The translations under genes and the position numbers were made by a program. The notes under the pieces are model-generated. The model was not told where the DNA came from. It did not search any database and worked only from the letters and a program-made list of their open reading frames with translations. From Bacillota bacterium (GTDB lineage: Bacteria > Bacillota > SHA-98 > UBA4971): a stretch of 48,667 bases of DNA. Of this stretch, positions 1 to 8,571 are shown one piece after another. Positions within the stretch are counted from its first letter, which is position 1. Each line of letters starts with the position of its first letter. Where the stretch lies: assembly GCA_030024085.1 (NCBI GenBank), contig JASEJE010000023.1:1-48667 (forward strand). Direction: 5' to 3'.

Positions 1-75
1 CCGGAGTGCAACACCGGCAACCCTGGACAGGACTTGCGCACTGGAAAGCAGCGCAAACTTGTGACGATCTACTTA
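1..75 (+). repeat. Interspersed palindromic repeat R1a (right arm only, cut by window start)
   Basis: This is the right half of a repeat whose left part lies before the window. It has the family inner arm GTGCAACACCGGCAAC followed by an outer arm ending GATCTACTTA. The terminal TA (74-75) directly abuts GGGCGGGGCGCC of the next copy. In other copies that motif follows CTTGC-TA, so R1a appears inserted into the TA of R1b. Confidence 0.8.
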
Positions 76-223
76 GGGCGGGGCGCCTGGAACTTGGCTA
101 GCCTTGAGCGCCAAATTCGAACGAGCCGCGCCGCAAGCGCGCCGTCCCCGGAGTGCAACACCGGCAACACTGGACAGGACTCACCTGCTGAAAAGTAGCG
201 CGAATCTGTGGCGATCTATTTGG
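76..223 (+). repeat. Interspersed palindromic repeat R1b (left arm interrupted by R1a)
   Basis: The core has hairpin 1 (GAACTTGGC / GCCAAATTC, one mismatch) and hairpin 2 (GGCGCG/CGCGCC class, here slightly altered), then the inner right arm GTGCAACACCGGCAAC and an outer arm ending near CTATTTGG. The left arm is missing because R1a occupies the site. It lies just upstream of gpsA. Confidence 0.8.
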
Positions 224-314
224 CCCGGTCGCTCCAGGCCCGCTCCTCTTCCCGGAGGGCGGCAGCGGGTCCCGGGTTGGACCGGGCGCGGCGGGGGCAA
301 GGAGTGTGACGGAA

Positions 315-1346
315 GTGAAGCACGCGGGTGTTATCGGAGCCGGGGGATGGGGCACGGCCCTTTCGATGCTCCTCGCGCGCAACGGGTACCGCGTCGACCT
401 CTGGGCGCGCGAGGAAGAGGTGGCGCGCGAGATCTCGACCTCGCGCACGAACGCGACGTTCCTGCCAGGGGTGACGATCCACGAGGGCGTTCTCCCCACC
501 ACCGACCTTGGGGAGGTGGTGAATCGAAACGTGCTGCTCTTCATGCCCGTGCCATCTCAGCACATGCGAGGGGTGGTCCGGGCCGCAAGACCGTATCTTG
601 CACGTGAGCACGTCATCATCCACGCGGGTAAGGGAATCGAGGAGGGGTCGCTCCTGCGCCTGTCCCAGGCGATCATGGAGGAACTCCCCCCTGAACTCCA
701 TGACAACGTCGGGGTGATCTCCGGCCCGAGTCACGCAGAGGAGGTCGCGCGGGAGGTGCCCACCGCGATCGTCGCTGCGTCGGTGGATGAAAGACCGGCG
801 AAGCTGGCGCAGGAAGCGCTCATGTGTCCGACGATGCGCGTGTACACCAGCCACGACGTCATCGGCGTGGAGCTTGGAGGTGCCCTGAAGAACGTGATCG
901 CTCTCGCCACCGGCATAGCCGATGGCCTCGGGTTCGGAGACAACACCCGGGCCGCCCTCATGACCAGGGGGCTTGCGGAGATGGCGCGCCTCGGCATAGC
1001 CCTCGGGGCGAACCCGCTCACGTTCGCAGGGCTATCCGGGATGGGGGACCTCGTGGTGACGTGCATGAGCATGCACTCGCGCAACCGCCGGGCGGGGATT
1101 GAGATAGGACGCGGCCGGAAGGTGGAGGAGGTGCTCGGTTCCACGCGCATGGTGGTGGAGGGCGTGCCCACCACAAGGGCGGCGGTTGCTCTGGCCCGCC
1201 GCGCCGGCGTGGACATGCCTGTGGCGTCCAAGCTGCACGATGTGCTGTTCTCAGGCCTGGACCCGATGCAGGCGGTGACGGACCTCATGACGCGCGACCC
1301 GCAGGCGGAGACCGCGTCCATGTTTGGGACGAACATGCGTATATGA
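315..1346 (+). CDS. gpsA: NAD(P)-dependent glycerol-3-phosphate dehydrogenase
   Basis: Reduces dihydroxyacetone phosphate to sn-glycerol-3-phosphate in the cytoplasm, the entry step to phospholipid synthesis. The Rossmann motif GAGGWG is at residues 8-13. KGIE, the conserved active-site stretch ELGGALKNVIAL (catalytic Lys) and GLSGMGDLVVTC follow in family order. The 343 aa length is normal. I prefer GTG at 315 over GTG at 306: AAGGAG at 299-304 would be only 1 nt from 306 but 10 nt from 315, and the protein then begins VKHAGVIGAG like other GpsA. The neighbours upstream are repeats R1a and R1b, so its promoter must lie in or before them. Confidence 0.96.
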   Translation: MKHAGVIGAGGWGTALSMLLARNGYRVDLWAREEEVAREISTSRTNATFLPGVTIHEGVLPTTDLGEVVNRNVLLFMPVPSQHMRGVVRAARPYLAREHVIIHAGKGIEEGSLLRLSQAIMEELPPELHDNVGVISGPSHAEEVAREVPTAIVAASVDERPAKLAQEALMCPTMRVYTSHDVIGVELGGALKNVIALATGIADGLGFGDNTRAALMTRGLAEMARLGIALGANPLTFAGLSGMGDLVVTCMSMHSRNRRAGIEIGRGRKVEEVLGSTRMVVEGVPTTRAAVALARRAGVDMPVASKLHDVLFSGLDPMQAVTDLMTRDPQAETASMFGTNMRI

Positions 1347-1421
1347 AACCAGGGGGGAGGGGAGGCCGGCCGCTTCGACGGCGGCGTAGCGGTCGTCGCT
1401 GAAGGGGCCGGGACAATCGAC

Positions 1422-1784
1422 ATGAAACCCGGTGTGAACTGGCCTGTTACAATTGCCACTCTCGTGGTGGCGGGCCTCGCGGCATGGTGGACCTTCCGGG
1501 ACGCGCGCGGGCGGGACGCCAATCCCCTGCTCTGGGCGGCGGGGATCGTGATAAGCGGGCTGATGGCAGGGTTTTTCGGGGTCCCGCTCATCCTTGGGGC
1601 ATACCTCCTGCTCAGGCCGCGTGGAGCCCTTCTGGTGTGCCCTCACTGCAAACGCAGGTACATTTACAACCTGGCTTTCTGCCCGCACTGTGGGAAGCCT
1701 GTCAAGAAGGAATGCCTGAGGTGCCACGACACGATGGACCTCGGTGCGGATACATGTCCCCACTGCGGGATGAAGTCCCTCTAA
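1422..1784 (+). CDS. Small membrane protein with C-terminal double zinc ribbon
   Basis: A protein of 120 aa with two predicted membrane segments (about 8-24 and 36-62) and then paired CPHC / CPHCG knuckles (about residues 70-116: CPHC, CPHCG, CLRC, CPHCG), a double zinc-ribbon arrangement facing one side of the membrane. I do not recognise a named family. Zinc ribbons of this kind are often protein- or nucleic-acid-binding adaptors. It lies 75 bp after gpsA in the same direction and is probably co-transcribed. The ribosome site is weak (AAGGGGC about 14 nt upstream of ATG). Confidence 0.75.
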   Translation: MKPGVNWPVTIATLVVAGLAAWWTFRDARGRDANPLLWAAGIVISGLMAGFFGVPLILGAYLLLRPRGALLVCPHCKRRYIYNLAFCPHCGKPVKKECLRCHDTMDLGADTCPHCGMKSL

Positions 1785-2026
1785 GTTTTGAGGTTGCGGC
1801 AGGAATAGTCCGCGCGGCGTCGAAGCAGTAACGCGCTCTCAATTCCGGTTTCTTTCAGATCCCATGCAGTCGTCATATCGTTCGAAGGCGCTTGCCCGGC
1901 GGATGCGCGACGCGATGCCGCAAGGGTGAGGAGGTCTTCCCTTCTGTCGTCCCCGCTCCGGTGCGCGACGGGCGGGGCGGAACCAGCGTAAATCGGACTC
2001 TCGGGTGGGGCATGGAGGTGATCCCG

Positions 2027-2914
2027 GTGCTCGACAAAACCGACAGGATCGACGTCCTGATCCACCAGTTGACCCGCCTTGAAGAAGACCTGGATAAGCT
2101 GGGCGGCGAGGGGCGCGAGCAGGCAAAGGCTGAGGTCGCAGCCGTCCGGGGTCAGATCGTCGATGTCCTCATAGGGGCGCTCCGTGAGGGCGACGTGTTC
2201 GCCCGACGCGGGGCGGCGTATGGGCTGAGCAAGCTGCCGGAGCCAAGAGCGGTTGACGTCCTGATATACGCTCTTGAAGATGTGGACGATTCGGTCCGGA
2301 GTTGGGCCGCGGAAGGCCTGGGGTTCATCGGCGACGAACAGGCGCTTCCGTACCTCGTGAAAGCCCTCAAGGAAGAGAACCCTTACGTTGCTTACAGCAT
2401 CACCTACGCGATAATGAAGTTCCCGAAAGCCGCGGTGGCACGGGCGGTCACCGCGGCCCTCGACAGCCCCAACAGGAACGTGCGCCGGAGATCAGCCAAG
2501 CTTCTGGGGGAACTAAAGCACCGGATGGCCGTGCCGCGTCTTGCGGCCCTGCTCGGCGACGCTGATCCGCAGGTCAGATACGAAGTCGTGGAAGCTCTGC
2601 GCAAGGTGGGGGACCTCAGGGCTCTCGAGCGCCTCATCGCCGCCCTCGCCGATGAGTCAACCGACGTGCGGTACGGCGCCATCCAGGCGCTGCGTGCGCT
2701 GGGAGACCAGAGGGCGGTGGAACCCCTGGTGCGGGTGTGCATGGAGAACGAAGACCTGCGGTTTTATGCCCTCCAGGCCCTGAAGGAGCTTTGCGGCGAG
2801 GATGCGGTGAGGCCCGTTCTCGAGGCGCTGGAGCATGTCAGGGGCGTCGTTCACGCGGTGGCGATGCGTGTCTTGAACGAGCGCGACCAGGGCGCGCAGA
2901 GAGCCAGCGGCTAA
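2027..2914 (+). CDS. HEAT-repeat (PBS-lyase type) protein
   Basis: A protein of 295 aa made almost entirely of HEAT-like helical repeats with recurring cores such as VRSWAAEGLGFIGD, VRRRSAKLLGEL, VRYEVVEALRKVGD and VRYGAIQALRALGD, spaced about 31 residues. There is no catalytic motif, signal peptide or membrane segment, so a cytoplasmic protein-binding scaffold is the safest reading. The GTG start at 2027 is preferred over ATG 2012 because a near-perfect Shine-Dalgarno GGAGGTGATC (2014-2023) lies 8 nt before it and overlaps the ATG. The TAA stop (2912-2914) is also the first three bases of repeat R2. Confidence 0.85.
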   Translation: MLDKTDRIDVLIHQLTRLEEDLDKLGGEGREQAKAEVAAVRGQIVDVLIGALREGDVFARRGAAYGLSKLPEPRAVDVLIYALEDVDDSVRSWAAEGLGFIGDEQALPYLVKALKEENPYVAYSITYAIMKFPKAAVARAVTAALDSPNRNVRRRSAKLLGELKHRMAVPRLAALLGDADPQVRYEVVEALRKVGDLRALERLIAALADESTDVRYGAIQALRALGDQRAVEPLVRVCMENEDLRFYALQALKELCGEDAVRPVLEALEHVRGVVHAVAMRVLNERDQGAQRASG

Positions 2915-3106
2915 GTGAGGGTGCAGAAATGCTCTCGACTTTTGGGAGGGGTTGCCGGTGCTTGCACGAGGGGTGTCAAAATCCGGCCACTGGCCAGACG
3001 GGCCGGATTTTGTCAAGGCGCCCCGCTTGGGGCGCCGTCCCCGAGTGCAACATCGGCAACCCGGCAACTACTGGAAGAGGGGCGAGAACTAACGCACCCT
3101 CACTTA
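2912..3106 (+). repeat. Interspersed palindromic repeat R2 (complete, divergent core)
   Basis: It has perfect 13-bp terminal inverted repeats, TAAGTGAGGGTGC (2912-2924) and GCACCCTCACTTA (3094-3106), and inner arms at about 2950-2967 and 3045-3060. The core hairpins are sequence-divergent but perfectly paired: AAAATCCGGCC / GGCCGGATTTT (2978-2988 / 3001-3011) and GGCGCCCC-GCTT-GGGGCGCC (3017-3036). It starts in the TAA stop of the HEAT gene and abuts R3 at a shared TA. Confidence 0.9.
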
Positions 3107-3296
3107 GCTGTGAGTTCAGGAATCCGTGCGGGTTTGGGAGAAGATTCCGGGCTGCCGGCGCTTGCACGACGTGGCGTCGAGGATTTGGCTGACCCACGCG
3201 CTGAATTCGAACGGGGCGCGCCGCAAGCGCGCCGTCCCCGGAGTGCAACACCGGCAACCTCTCGAAAGGTGGCGGTGATTTCTGAACCCGCACTTG
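3105..3296 (+). repeat. Interspersed palindromic repeat R3
   Basis: The left outer arm begins TAGCTGTGAGTTCAG and the right outer arm ends TCTGAACCCGCACTTG, an imperfect inverted pair. The inner arms are CTGCCGGCGCTTGCACG and GTGCAACACCGGCAAC. Hairpin 2 (GGCGCG-CCGCAAG-CGCGCC) is intact while hairpin 1 is degraded. It is directly adjacent to R2 at TA 3105-3106. Confidence 0.85.
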
Positions 3297-3430
3297 GAGG
3301 CTTGGAGGCCTGGTGGCCTGGTGGCCGGTTGCCGGGGCGAAAGGCGAGTCGGTGAAGTATGGGCATGGCGGCGGGCGGGTCTCGGCCGCGACCTCTTGAG
3401 GCCGGGACGCATCCGCCGCCTCTTGTTCCC

Positions 3431-3459
3431 TTTCCGTGAGCACCTGGGTGTGTTATAAT
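3431..3459 (+). promoter_or_regulatory. Extended -10 promoter for mgtC-like gene
   Basis: TGTTATAAT (3451-3459) is an extended -10 of sigma-A type. The -35 at 17 bp spacing (TTTCCG, 3431-3436) is poor. It would give a leader of roughly 90 nt before the ATG at 3556. I see no riboswitch that I recognise in that leader. Confidence 0.65.
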
Positions 3460-3555
3460 TCAGTTCAACCAGCATGCAGGTGGCCGTGTGCTGTGGCGGG
3501 AGATCTGGAGAATGTTGCCGGAGGCCGGCGCGCGCCTGCGTCAGGGGGTGGCGAC

Positions 3556-4221
3556 ATGATTCCTCAAACCGAAATGGTGCTGCGCCTTGTCCTGGCGGTC
3601 CTGTTCGGTGGGCTTATCGGGCTCGAACGCGAGAGCCACAAGCGACCCGCGGGGTTCAGAACGCACATCCTTGTGTGCGTCGGATCGGCGCTCGTCATGA
3701 TGATCTCGCAGTACGCGTTCGTCGGTTTCACGCGGGTCATCCAGTACGATCCAGGACGTATCGCCGCGCAGGTGGTGAGCGGCATAGGATTCCTTGGTGC
3801 GGGAACGATCCTCAGGGAAGGCGCGACCATTAAGGGACTTACCACCGCGGCGAGCCTGTGGGTGGTGGCGGGCATCGGCCTTGCCGTGGGCACCGGCTTC
3901 TATCTTGCGGGCGCCATGACCACCGGCATCGTGGTGGTCGTGCTCATAGCGCTCGACCGGTTCGAGCGCAGGTTCATCTATACGAAGCGTGACACGCTGT
4001 TTGTTCAGATGCAGGATCGGCCCGGCCAGCTCGGCGCCATTGCCACGGTGCTCGGCAAGTACGGCGTGAGCATCAAGGATGTGGAGATGGAAACCCTGGA
4101 AGCCGGTCACGAGGCGTCGCTCCACCTTGCGCTGGAGGTGCCGTTCTCCGTGCGCAAGGACAGGCTCCTCGACGAGATAGCCGAGGTCGAGGGCGTGTAC
4201 CGGGTGGGTTACGAAGAGTGA
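3556..4221 (+). CDS. MgtC/SapB-family membrane protein with C-terminal ACT-like domain
   Basis: A protein of 221 aa. The N-terminal half has the MgtC/SapB signature: LIGLERESHKRPAGFRTHIL, then four or five hydrophobic helices including VSGIGFLGAGTILREG and GLTTAASLWVVAGIGLAVG. The C-terminal part (about 150-221) is soluble and looks like an ACT-type domain (QMQDRPGQLGAIATVLGKYG). Family members are linked to magnesium homeostasis or to control of the F-type ATPase; the actual role here is inferred only. The ATG at 3556 follows AGGGGGTGG; in-frame sequence upstream is non-conserved and contains the promoter. SurE follows 30 bp later. Confidence 0.88.
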   Translation: MIPQTEMVLRLVLAVLFGGLIGLERESHKRPAGFRTHILVCVGSALVMMISQYAFVGFTRVIQYDPGRIAAQVVSGIGFLGAGTILREGATIKGLTTAASLWVVAGIGLAVGTGFYLAGAMTTGIVVVVLIALDRFERRFIYTKRDTLFVQMQDRPGQLGAIATVLGKYGVSIKDVEMETLEAGHEASLHLALEVPFSVRKDRLLDEIAEVEGVYRVGYEE

Positions 4222-4251
4222 CGGCGAAAAGTGACGGCGAGGGGTGGCGGC

Positions 4252-5055
4252 ATGTCAGTGAGGATACTTGTGACAAACGACGACGGGATCCTGGCCGACG
4301 GCATTCGCATGCTTGCCGCCGAACTCGCCATGCTCGGGGAGGTAGTGGTGGTCGCGCCCGACAGGGAGAGGAGCGCCACGGGGCATGCCATCACGGTGCT
4401 CCGTCCCCTCAGGGTCGAGAAGGTTACGATTCCAGGGCTGGACGCCGAAGCCTGGGCCGTGGACGGGACGCCGTCGGACTGCGTGAAGCTGGCAGTGGAG
4501 GCGCTGCTCGAGAGGCGGCCGGATGTGGTCGTGTCCGGCATCAACCGCGGCCCCAACCTTGGCACCGACGTGCTGTATTCGGGCACGGTCTCGGCGGCGG
4601 TCGAAGGTGCGATCTGCGGGCTGCCGTCGATGGCGATTTCGGTGGCGGCCTTCGAGAATTGCCACTACGAGTTTGCGGCCAAGTTTGGGGTGAGGATGGT
4701 TTCGAAGGTGCTGGAGAAGGGCCTCCCTCCTGACACACTCCTCAACATCAACGTGCCGTCGGTTGATGAGGAGGACATCGCGGGCGTCGCCGTCACCAGG
4801 CTGGGCGCGCGGAAGTGGAAGGACGTGTTCGACCGCAGGATAGACCCCAGGGGTCGGACGTACTACTGGATGGCGGGGGACGTGGTCGACTGCGACGAGG
4901 ATGAGAACGCCGACGCGGTGGCGATTCGAAGTAACCTCGTCTCGATAACCCCGATTCATCTGGATCTCACCAGGTACGACCTTATCGACGAGTTGAAGGG
5001 GTGGGGCATCGGCGTCGTCTCTTCGCATTTTCCCGGCGGGCGGCATACTATATAG
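4252..5055 (+). CDS. surE: 5'-nucleotidase SurE
   Basis: A survival-protein-E phosphatase that dephosphorylates nucleoside 5'-monophosphates with a divalent metal in the cytoplasm. The N-terminus ILVTNDDGI (Asp10-Asp11 metal ligands), the RSATGHAIT loop (metal-binding Ser about 41) and SGINRGPNLGTDVLYSGTV (metal-binding Asn) are all present. The 267 aa length is typical. The ATG at 4252 follows GAGGGGTGG; an ATG seven codons upstream is less well placed. It is probably in the operon started at the 3454 promoter. Confidence 0.95.
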   Translation: MSVRILVTNDDGILADGIRMLAAELAMLGEVVVVAPDRERSATGHAITVLRPLRVEKVTIPGLDAEAWAVDGTPSDCVKLAVEALLERRPDVVVSGINRGPNLGTDVLYSGTVSAAVEGAICGLPSMAISVAAFENCHYEFAAKFGVRMVSKVLEKGLPPDTLLNINVPSVDEEDIAGVAVTRLGARKWKDVFDRRIDPRGRTYYWMAGDVVDCDEDENADAVAIRSNLVSITPIHLDLTRYDLIDELKGWGIGVVSSHFPGGRHTI

Positions 5056-5079
5056 AAGACTCGCTTCCCGACCGGGGGT

Positions 5080-5301
5080 ATGACCGTGGGTCTTGCCTTG
5101 ATGCTGAGGTGTGCGGCCATCCTCTCGCTCGTCATCATCCTCGAGATGGCTTGGGTGATCTACGCCCACAGGTCCCGTGCCATGCCGTCTCAGGTCATCT
5201 CGATTGCGGTCGGCATTGTCGCTGCGACTGCCGTCCTGTACGTGTCCCTGTTATCGTTCATCGCTGTACGGGTGATGGCCCCGCTGATATACGGACTGTG
5301 A
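5080..5301 (+). CDS. Small two-helix membrane protein
   Basis: 73 aa with two strongly hydrophobic segments (about residues 5-27 and 38-70) joined by a short basic loop (YAHRSRAMPSQ). No family recognised. The ATG at 5080, just after a GGGGGT stretch, lies 24 bp downstream of surE, so it is likely co-transcribed. It could be a non-conserved ORF, but the composition is that of a real membrane protein. Confidence 0.6.
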   Translation: MTVGLALMLRCAAILSLVIILEMAWVIYAHRSRAMPSQVISIAVGIVAATAVLYVSLLSFIAVRVMAPLIYGL

Positions 5302-5480
5302 CTGTTGACTCGAGTGGAGAGTTGGACGAGCATTCATCCCGACCATGCACGGAAAGGAGAGGAGGCGCGTCCGTGGCATGCCGGTGACGGCGCCGACGTC
5401 GATGCCAAACGCCAGGGGTTGGGCCTGCGTCTGGGGGTGTCGGTGCGCGGCCGGCGAGTCAGGCGCGCCGGGTTGCCGCC

Positions 5481-6434
5481 ATGAAGAGAAAAGTCGCTCT
5501 GGTGTTGGGCGGAAAGTCCGCCGAGAGAGAGATTTCCCTGCGTACCGGCGAGCAAGTCGGCCTTGCATTGAAGAGCAAGGGCCATGAAGTGATCGGTCTC
5601 GACCTGGACGGCGAGCTCGTCCCGGCCCTCCAGAAGGAGAGGCCCGATGTGGTGTTCATCGCGCTTCACGGCAGGTATGGGGAAGACGGCTGCCTCCAGG
5701 GACTCCTCGAGATACTGGGAATCCCTTACGTCGGGTCCGGCGTTCTTGCGAGCGCGCTGGCCATGGACAAGGTCATGTCCAGGAGGCTCTTCCGGCTTGA
5801 AGGGCTCACGTGCCCTCGCGACATCGTCGTGGCCAGCGGTGAGATGGACCACATCGGCGCGGACGAACTCGTCCTCAGGGTAGAGGAAGCCTTCGGCTTT
5901 CCGGCCATAGTGAAGCCCAACAGGGAGGGGTCAACGATCGGGCTCACCCTGGTGAGGGAGCCGGCCGGCCTGCCAAGCGCACTCCACCACGCCTTCGAGT
6001 ATGATCTCGAGGCGCTGGTCGAGGAGTACGTAAGGGGGACGGAGGTCACCGTAAGCGTCCTCGGAAACCGCGAGCCGTGGGCTCTTCCTGTAATCGAGAT
6101 CATATCCGCCACAGGCCTCTATGACTACAAGGCCAAGTACACCAAGGGTATGAGCCAGCACATCATACCGGCGCGTGTGCCGGGGCACACATATAAGGCG
6201 GCTCAGGACGCCGCCGTGAGAGCGCACAGAGCCCTGGGCTGCCGTGGCATGTCCCGCGCCGACTTCATCGTCGGGCCGGGCGACGTGCCGTACCTCCTCG
6301 AGGTCAACACCATCCCGGGTATGACCGAGACCAGCCTTCTCCCTGACGCCGCAAGGGCTGCTGGCATCGAGTTCCCGGACCTCGTCGACATGCTCATCGA
6401 TTTCGCCCTCGAGCCAGCCACCCCGAGGATATAG
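5481..6434 (+). CDS. ddl: D-alanine--D-alanine ligase
   Basis: An ATP-grasp enzyme that joins two D-alanines for peptidoglycan precursors. N-terminal VLGGKSAEREISL, HGRYGEDG (about 64-71), MDK, the ATP-binding lysine in IVKPNREGS, the omega-loop YDYKAKY (its Tyr is typical of D-Ala-D-Ala rather than D-Ala-D-Lac ligases) and the C-terminal metal-binding EVNTIPGMT are all seen. The 317 aa length matches the short DdlB-type. It stands 180 bp from the preceding small gene and is followed by a 570-bp gap, so it may end an operon. Confidence 0.96.
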   Translation: MKRKVALVLGGKSAEREISLRTGEQVGLALKSKGHEVIGLDLDGELVPALQKERPDVVFIALHGRYGEDGCLQGLLEILGIPYVGSGVLASALAMDKVMSRRLFRLEGLTCPRDIVVASGEMDHIGADELVLRVEEAFGFPAIVKPNREGSTIGLTLVREPAGLPSALHHAFEYDLEALVEEYVRGTEVTVSVLGNREPWALPVIEIISATGLYDYKAKYTKGMSQHIIPARVPGHTYKAAQDAAVRAHRALGCRGMSRADFIVGPGDVPYLLEVNTIPGMTETSLLPDAARAAGIEFPDLVDMLIDFALEPATPRI

Positions 6435-7004
6435 GCGGAAGGAGAAAAGTCGGGGTTCGACTTCCACCTCCAGCAGGAGATTCCAGAAGCACGTTGAATC
6501 ATCCATACAGGGGTTCATTCAAGCACACTAGAAAGTGTCCAACGGACGGACAGCCTCCGCGCCGCATGGCATTTGGTCGGCCGGGTTGGCCAGGCGTCTG
6601 TAACGAGCCTCTTGCTGCTTCGTTTGTTCATAGAGACAATAAAGTAGGGCAGAGGGCAAGAGCCGAAAGGCGTAAGCGACCAGACAGGCGTGTGGGCCTC
6701 GGGTCCCAGGGGTGTAGGGATGCGAGGCGGGGGCGCCCGTGCATGACCGGGGGATTGGGCCTGGACCCGGACGGGCCCGGCCGGGGCGAGCGTGGTGTGC
6801 GAATCAGGCAGGGGAGGTGAGCGGCTGCCAGGGCGGCGTATGGCAGGCGCGCGGCAGTCCCGGAGCCACATTGCAGAGCGGAGTCGCAGCGGCCTCTGTT
6901 ACAATGGCGGGCGCACCGGGAAGGCCACATGACTGGTCACGGGGTGTCACTGGAAGGGTTCCGAGGTGAAAGTCCCTACTCGAATACAAAAGGAGGTTCT
7001 CAAG
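6435..7004. other. Intergenic region of 570 bp upstream of the first sugar operon
   Basis: No convincing ORF. A small hairpin ACACT-AGAA-AGTGT lies near 6526-6539. TGTTACAAT (6897-6905) resembles an extended -10 about 100 bp before the binding-protein start, without a good -35. A strong ribosome site AAAAGGAGG (6988-6995) belongs to the next gene. I recognise no RNA gene here. Confidence 0.5.
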
Positions 7005-8261
7005 GTGCGTAAAGCCATTCTCATCGCGCTGTGCATGGCCGTGCTCATCGCCGCATGCGGCCTCGGGGCGTCGGCGAAGGAGACGCTCAACGTCATCTAC
7101 ATGGCGCAGGCTGGTTACCAGCCTGACGACATCCGCGACATGGCCGACCTCTTCGAGTTCCTGACGGACACCAAGGTCAACATCACCTTCGTGAAGTACG
7201 ACGAGCAGCACGAGAAGATCGTCGCCTCTGCGGTGGCGCCCGTGGCCACATACGACGTGATACTCCTCGACCTCATCTGGACCGCGGAATTCGCCTCGAA
7301 GAAGATGGTTGCCCCACTCGACGACAAGATCACACCGGAGATGCGGAAGGACATAGCCCCTGCCATCATGGACGCCTTCGTGTTCGACGGCAAGACGTGG
7401 GCCATGCCGTTCCTCGCCAACTTCCAGTTGTTCTTCTACAACGCTGACATGATCAAGAAGGCAGGCTTCGATGGCCCGCCGAAGACTCTGGAGGAAATGG
7501 TCGAGCAGATGAAGGCCATGAAGGCCAAGAACATCGTCAAGTACCCCTGGACCGACTCGTGGAACCAGAAAGAGGGCCTCGTGTGCGAGTACGTGTGGCT
7601 CACCGGGGCGTTCGGCGGAGACACGTTCGACCCGGCCGGCAAGCCCATCTTCAACGAGGGCCCCGGCGTAAAGGCCCTCGAGTTCATGGTGAGCCTCCTC
7701 AAAGAGGGTCTCGCCAACCCGAAGTGCCTGACCAACGACGAAACCGCTGCAAAAGACGACTTCATCTCGGGCAACGCCGCGTTCACCACCAACTGGACAT
7801 TCCAGTATGCGCTCATGAATGACCCGGCGGTGTCAAAGGTGGTCGGTGCCGGGGAGATGGGGCTCATCCCTGTTGCCAGTGCGGTGGCGGGCAAGGCGAA
7901 GACGACCTCGGTCAGCGGCTTCCAGGGCGCTGCGATCATGGCCAACTCCCGTAAGAAGGATCTCGCCTGGAAGTACGTTAAGTTCATAACGAGCCCGCTG
8001 GTGCAGAGGTCCTACTTGCAGGAGATGCCTGTGTGGACGTCGGTGCAGAAGAGCGCTTACGCCAACATGATGGACAAGACGATGGCAGTGAAGAGCGAGC
8101 AGATCGCCGCCGTGCATCACCGGCCGAAGGTGCCGCCTTACCCCGAGGTGTCATCGATCCTTCAGAGGTACATACACCTGGCACTGCAGATGAAGATGGA
8201 GCCCAAGGCGGCCCTTGACAAGGCGGCCGAAGAGATCAGGGCGGTGCTGGCAAAGAAGTAG
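7005..8261 (+). CDS. Sugar ABC transporter substrate-binding lipoprotein (SBP1)
   Basis: A protein of 418 aa of the extracellular solute-binding family 1 (MalE-like). The N-terminus MRKAILIALCMAVLIAAC is a lipoprotein signal with lipobox IAAC; the mature region begins ETLNVIYMAQAGYQ. WAMPFLANFQLFFYN, SWNQKEGLVCEYVWL and SVSGFQGAAIMAN are in the positions of ligand-pocket strands. The GTG at 7005 is chosen because AAAAGGAGG ends 9 nt before it; a GTG 39 nt upstream has no site. It is followed by two permeases and a ROK regulator. The substrate is unknown. It is closely similar over its length to SBP2 at 12457. Confidence 0.9.
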   Translation: MRKAILIALCMAVLIAACGLGASAKETLNVIYMAQAGYQPDDIRDMADLFEFLTDTKVNITFVKYDEQHEKIVASAVAPVATYDVILLDLIWTAEFASKKMVAPLDDKITPEMRKDIAPAIMDAFVFDGKTWAMPFLANFQLFFYNADMIKKAGFDGPPKTLEEMVEQMKAMKAKNIVKYPWTDSWNQKEGLVCEYVWLTGAFGGDTFDPAGKPIFNEGPGVKALEFMVSLLKEGLANPKCLTNDETAAKDDFISGNAAFTTNWTFQYALMNDPAVSKVVGAGEMGLIPVASAVAGKAKTTSVSGFQGAAIMANSRKKDLAWKYVKFITSPLVQRSYLQEMPVWTSVQKSAYANMMDKTMAVKSEQIAAVHHRPKVPPYPEVSSILQRYIHLALQMKMEPKAALDKAAEEIRAVLAKK

Positions 8262-8571
8262 GGCTCATTTCGAACCCGGACGCAAAGGCCGCTCTAACTG
8301 CCTGCTGTAGCGGCCCGGGACCCGGGACCCGGGTCCTGGGTCATGGGTCATGGGTCGAAGAGCCCTACGGGGTTCCCCGGCGGGGCGCCGGTGCCCCGGC
8401 GAGGGGATGGCTGGCTTCCATGACACCTGGTGTCACGGCTCGCCAGACCCATACGACCCCTCGCGCGATCATCGGCGCCCCCCGGTGCCTCCTCCCGGAT
8501 TGAGCCGCATGGGCGTCTGGCGCCGTGGCCGGGAGGGGCCTGGAAGGACTTCTACGGAGGTATAGCGATGC
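8262..8571. other. Intercistronic gap with low-complexity G tracts
   Basis: 310 bp between SBP1 and its first permease. It begins with a 7-bp stem (see the 8287 entry), then six GGG runs between about 8317 and 8355, built from repeats of GGGACCC and GGGTCAT. The rest is GC-rich with no ORF I believe. A good ribosome site (ACGGAGGT, 8554-8561) precedes the permease. Confidence 0.5.
8287..8315 (+). terminator. Stem-loop after SBP1 (partial terminator or mRNA stabiliser)
   Basis: GGCCGCT (8287-8293) and AGCGGCC (8309-8315) form a perfect 7-bp stem with a 15-nt loop, 25 bp after the SBP1 stop. No T run follows. Hairpins here are common between binding-protein and permease genes, where they keep the binding protein in excess; that role is inferred. 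Confidence 0.45.

Noticed and set aside
1785-2026. Possible riboswitch upstream of the HEAT-repeat gene
   Set aside because: The stretch is somewhat structured, but I could match it to no known riboswitch core.
2915-3475. Several ORFs in the repeat cluster before the mgtC-like gene
   Set aside because: Their translations (CGAPRSN, RRPRSATPAT) arise from repeats R2 and R3 and recur wherever the repeat occurs, so they are not genes.
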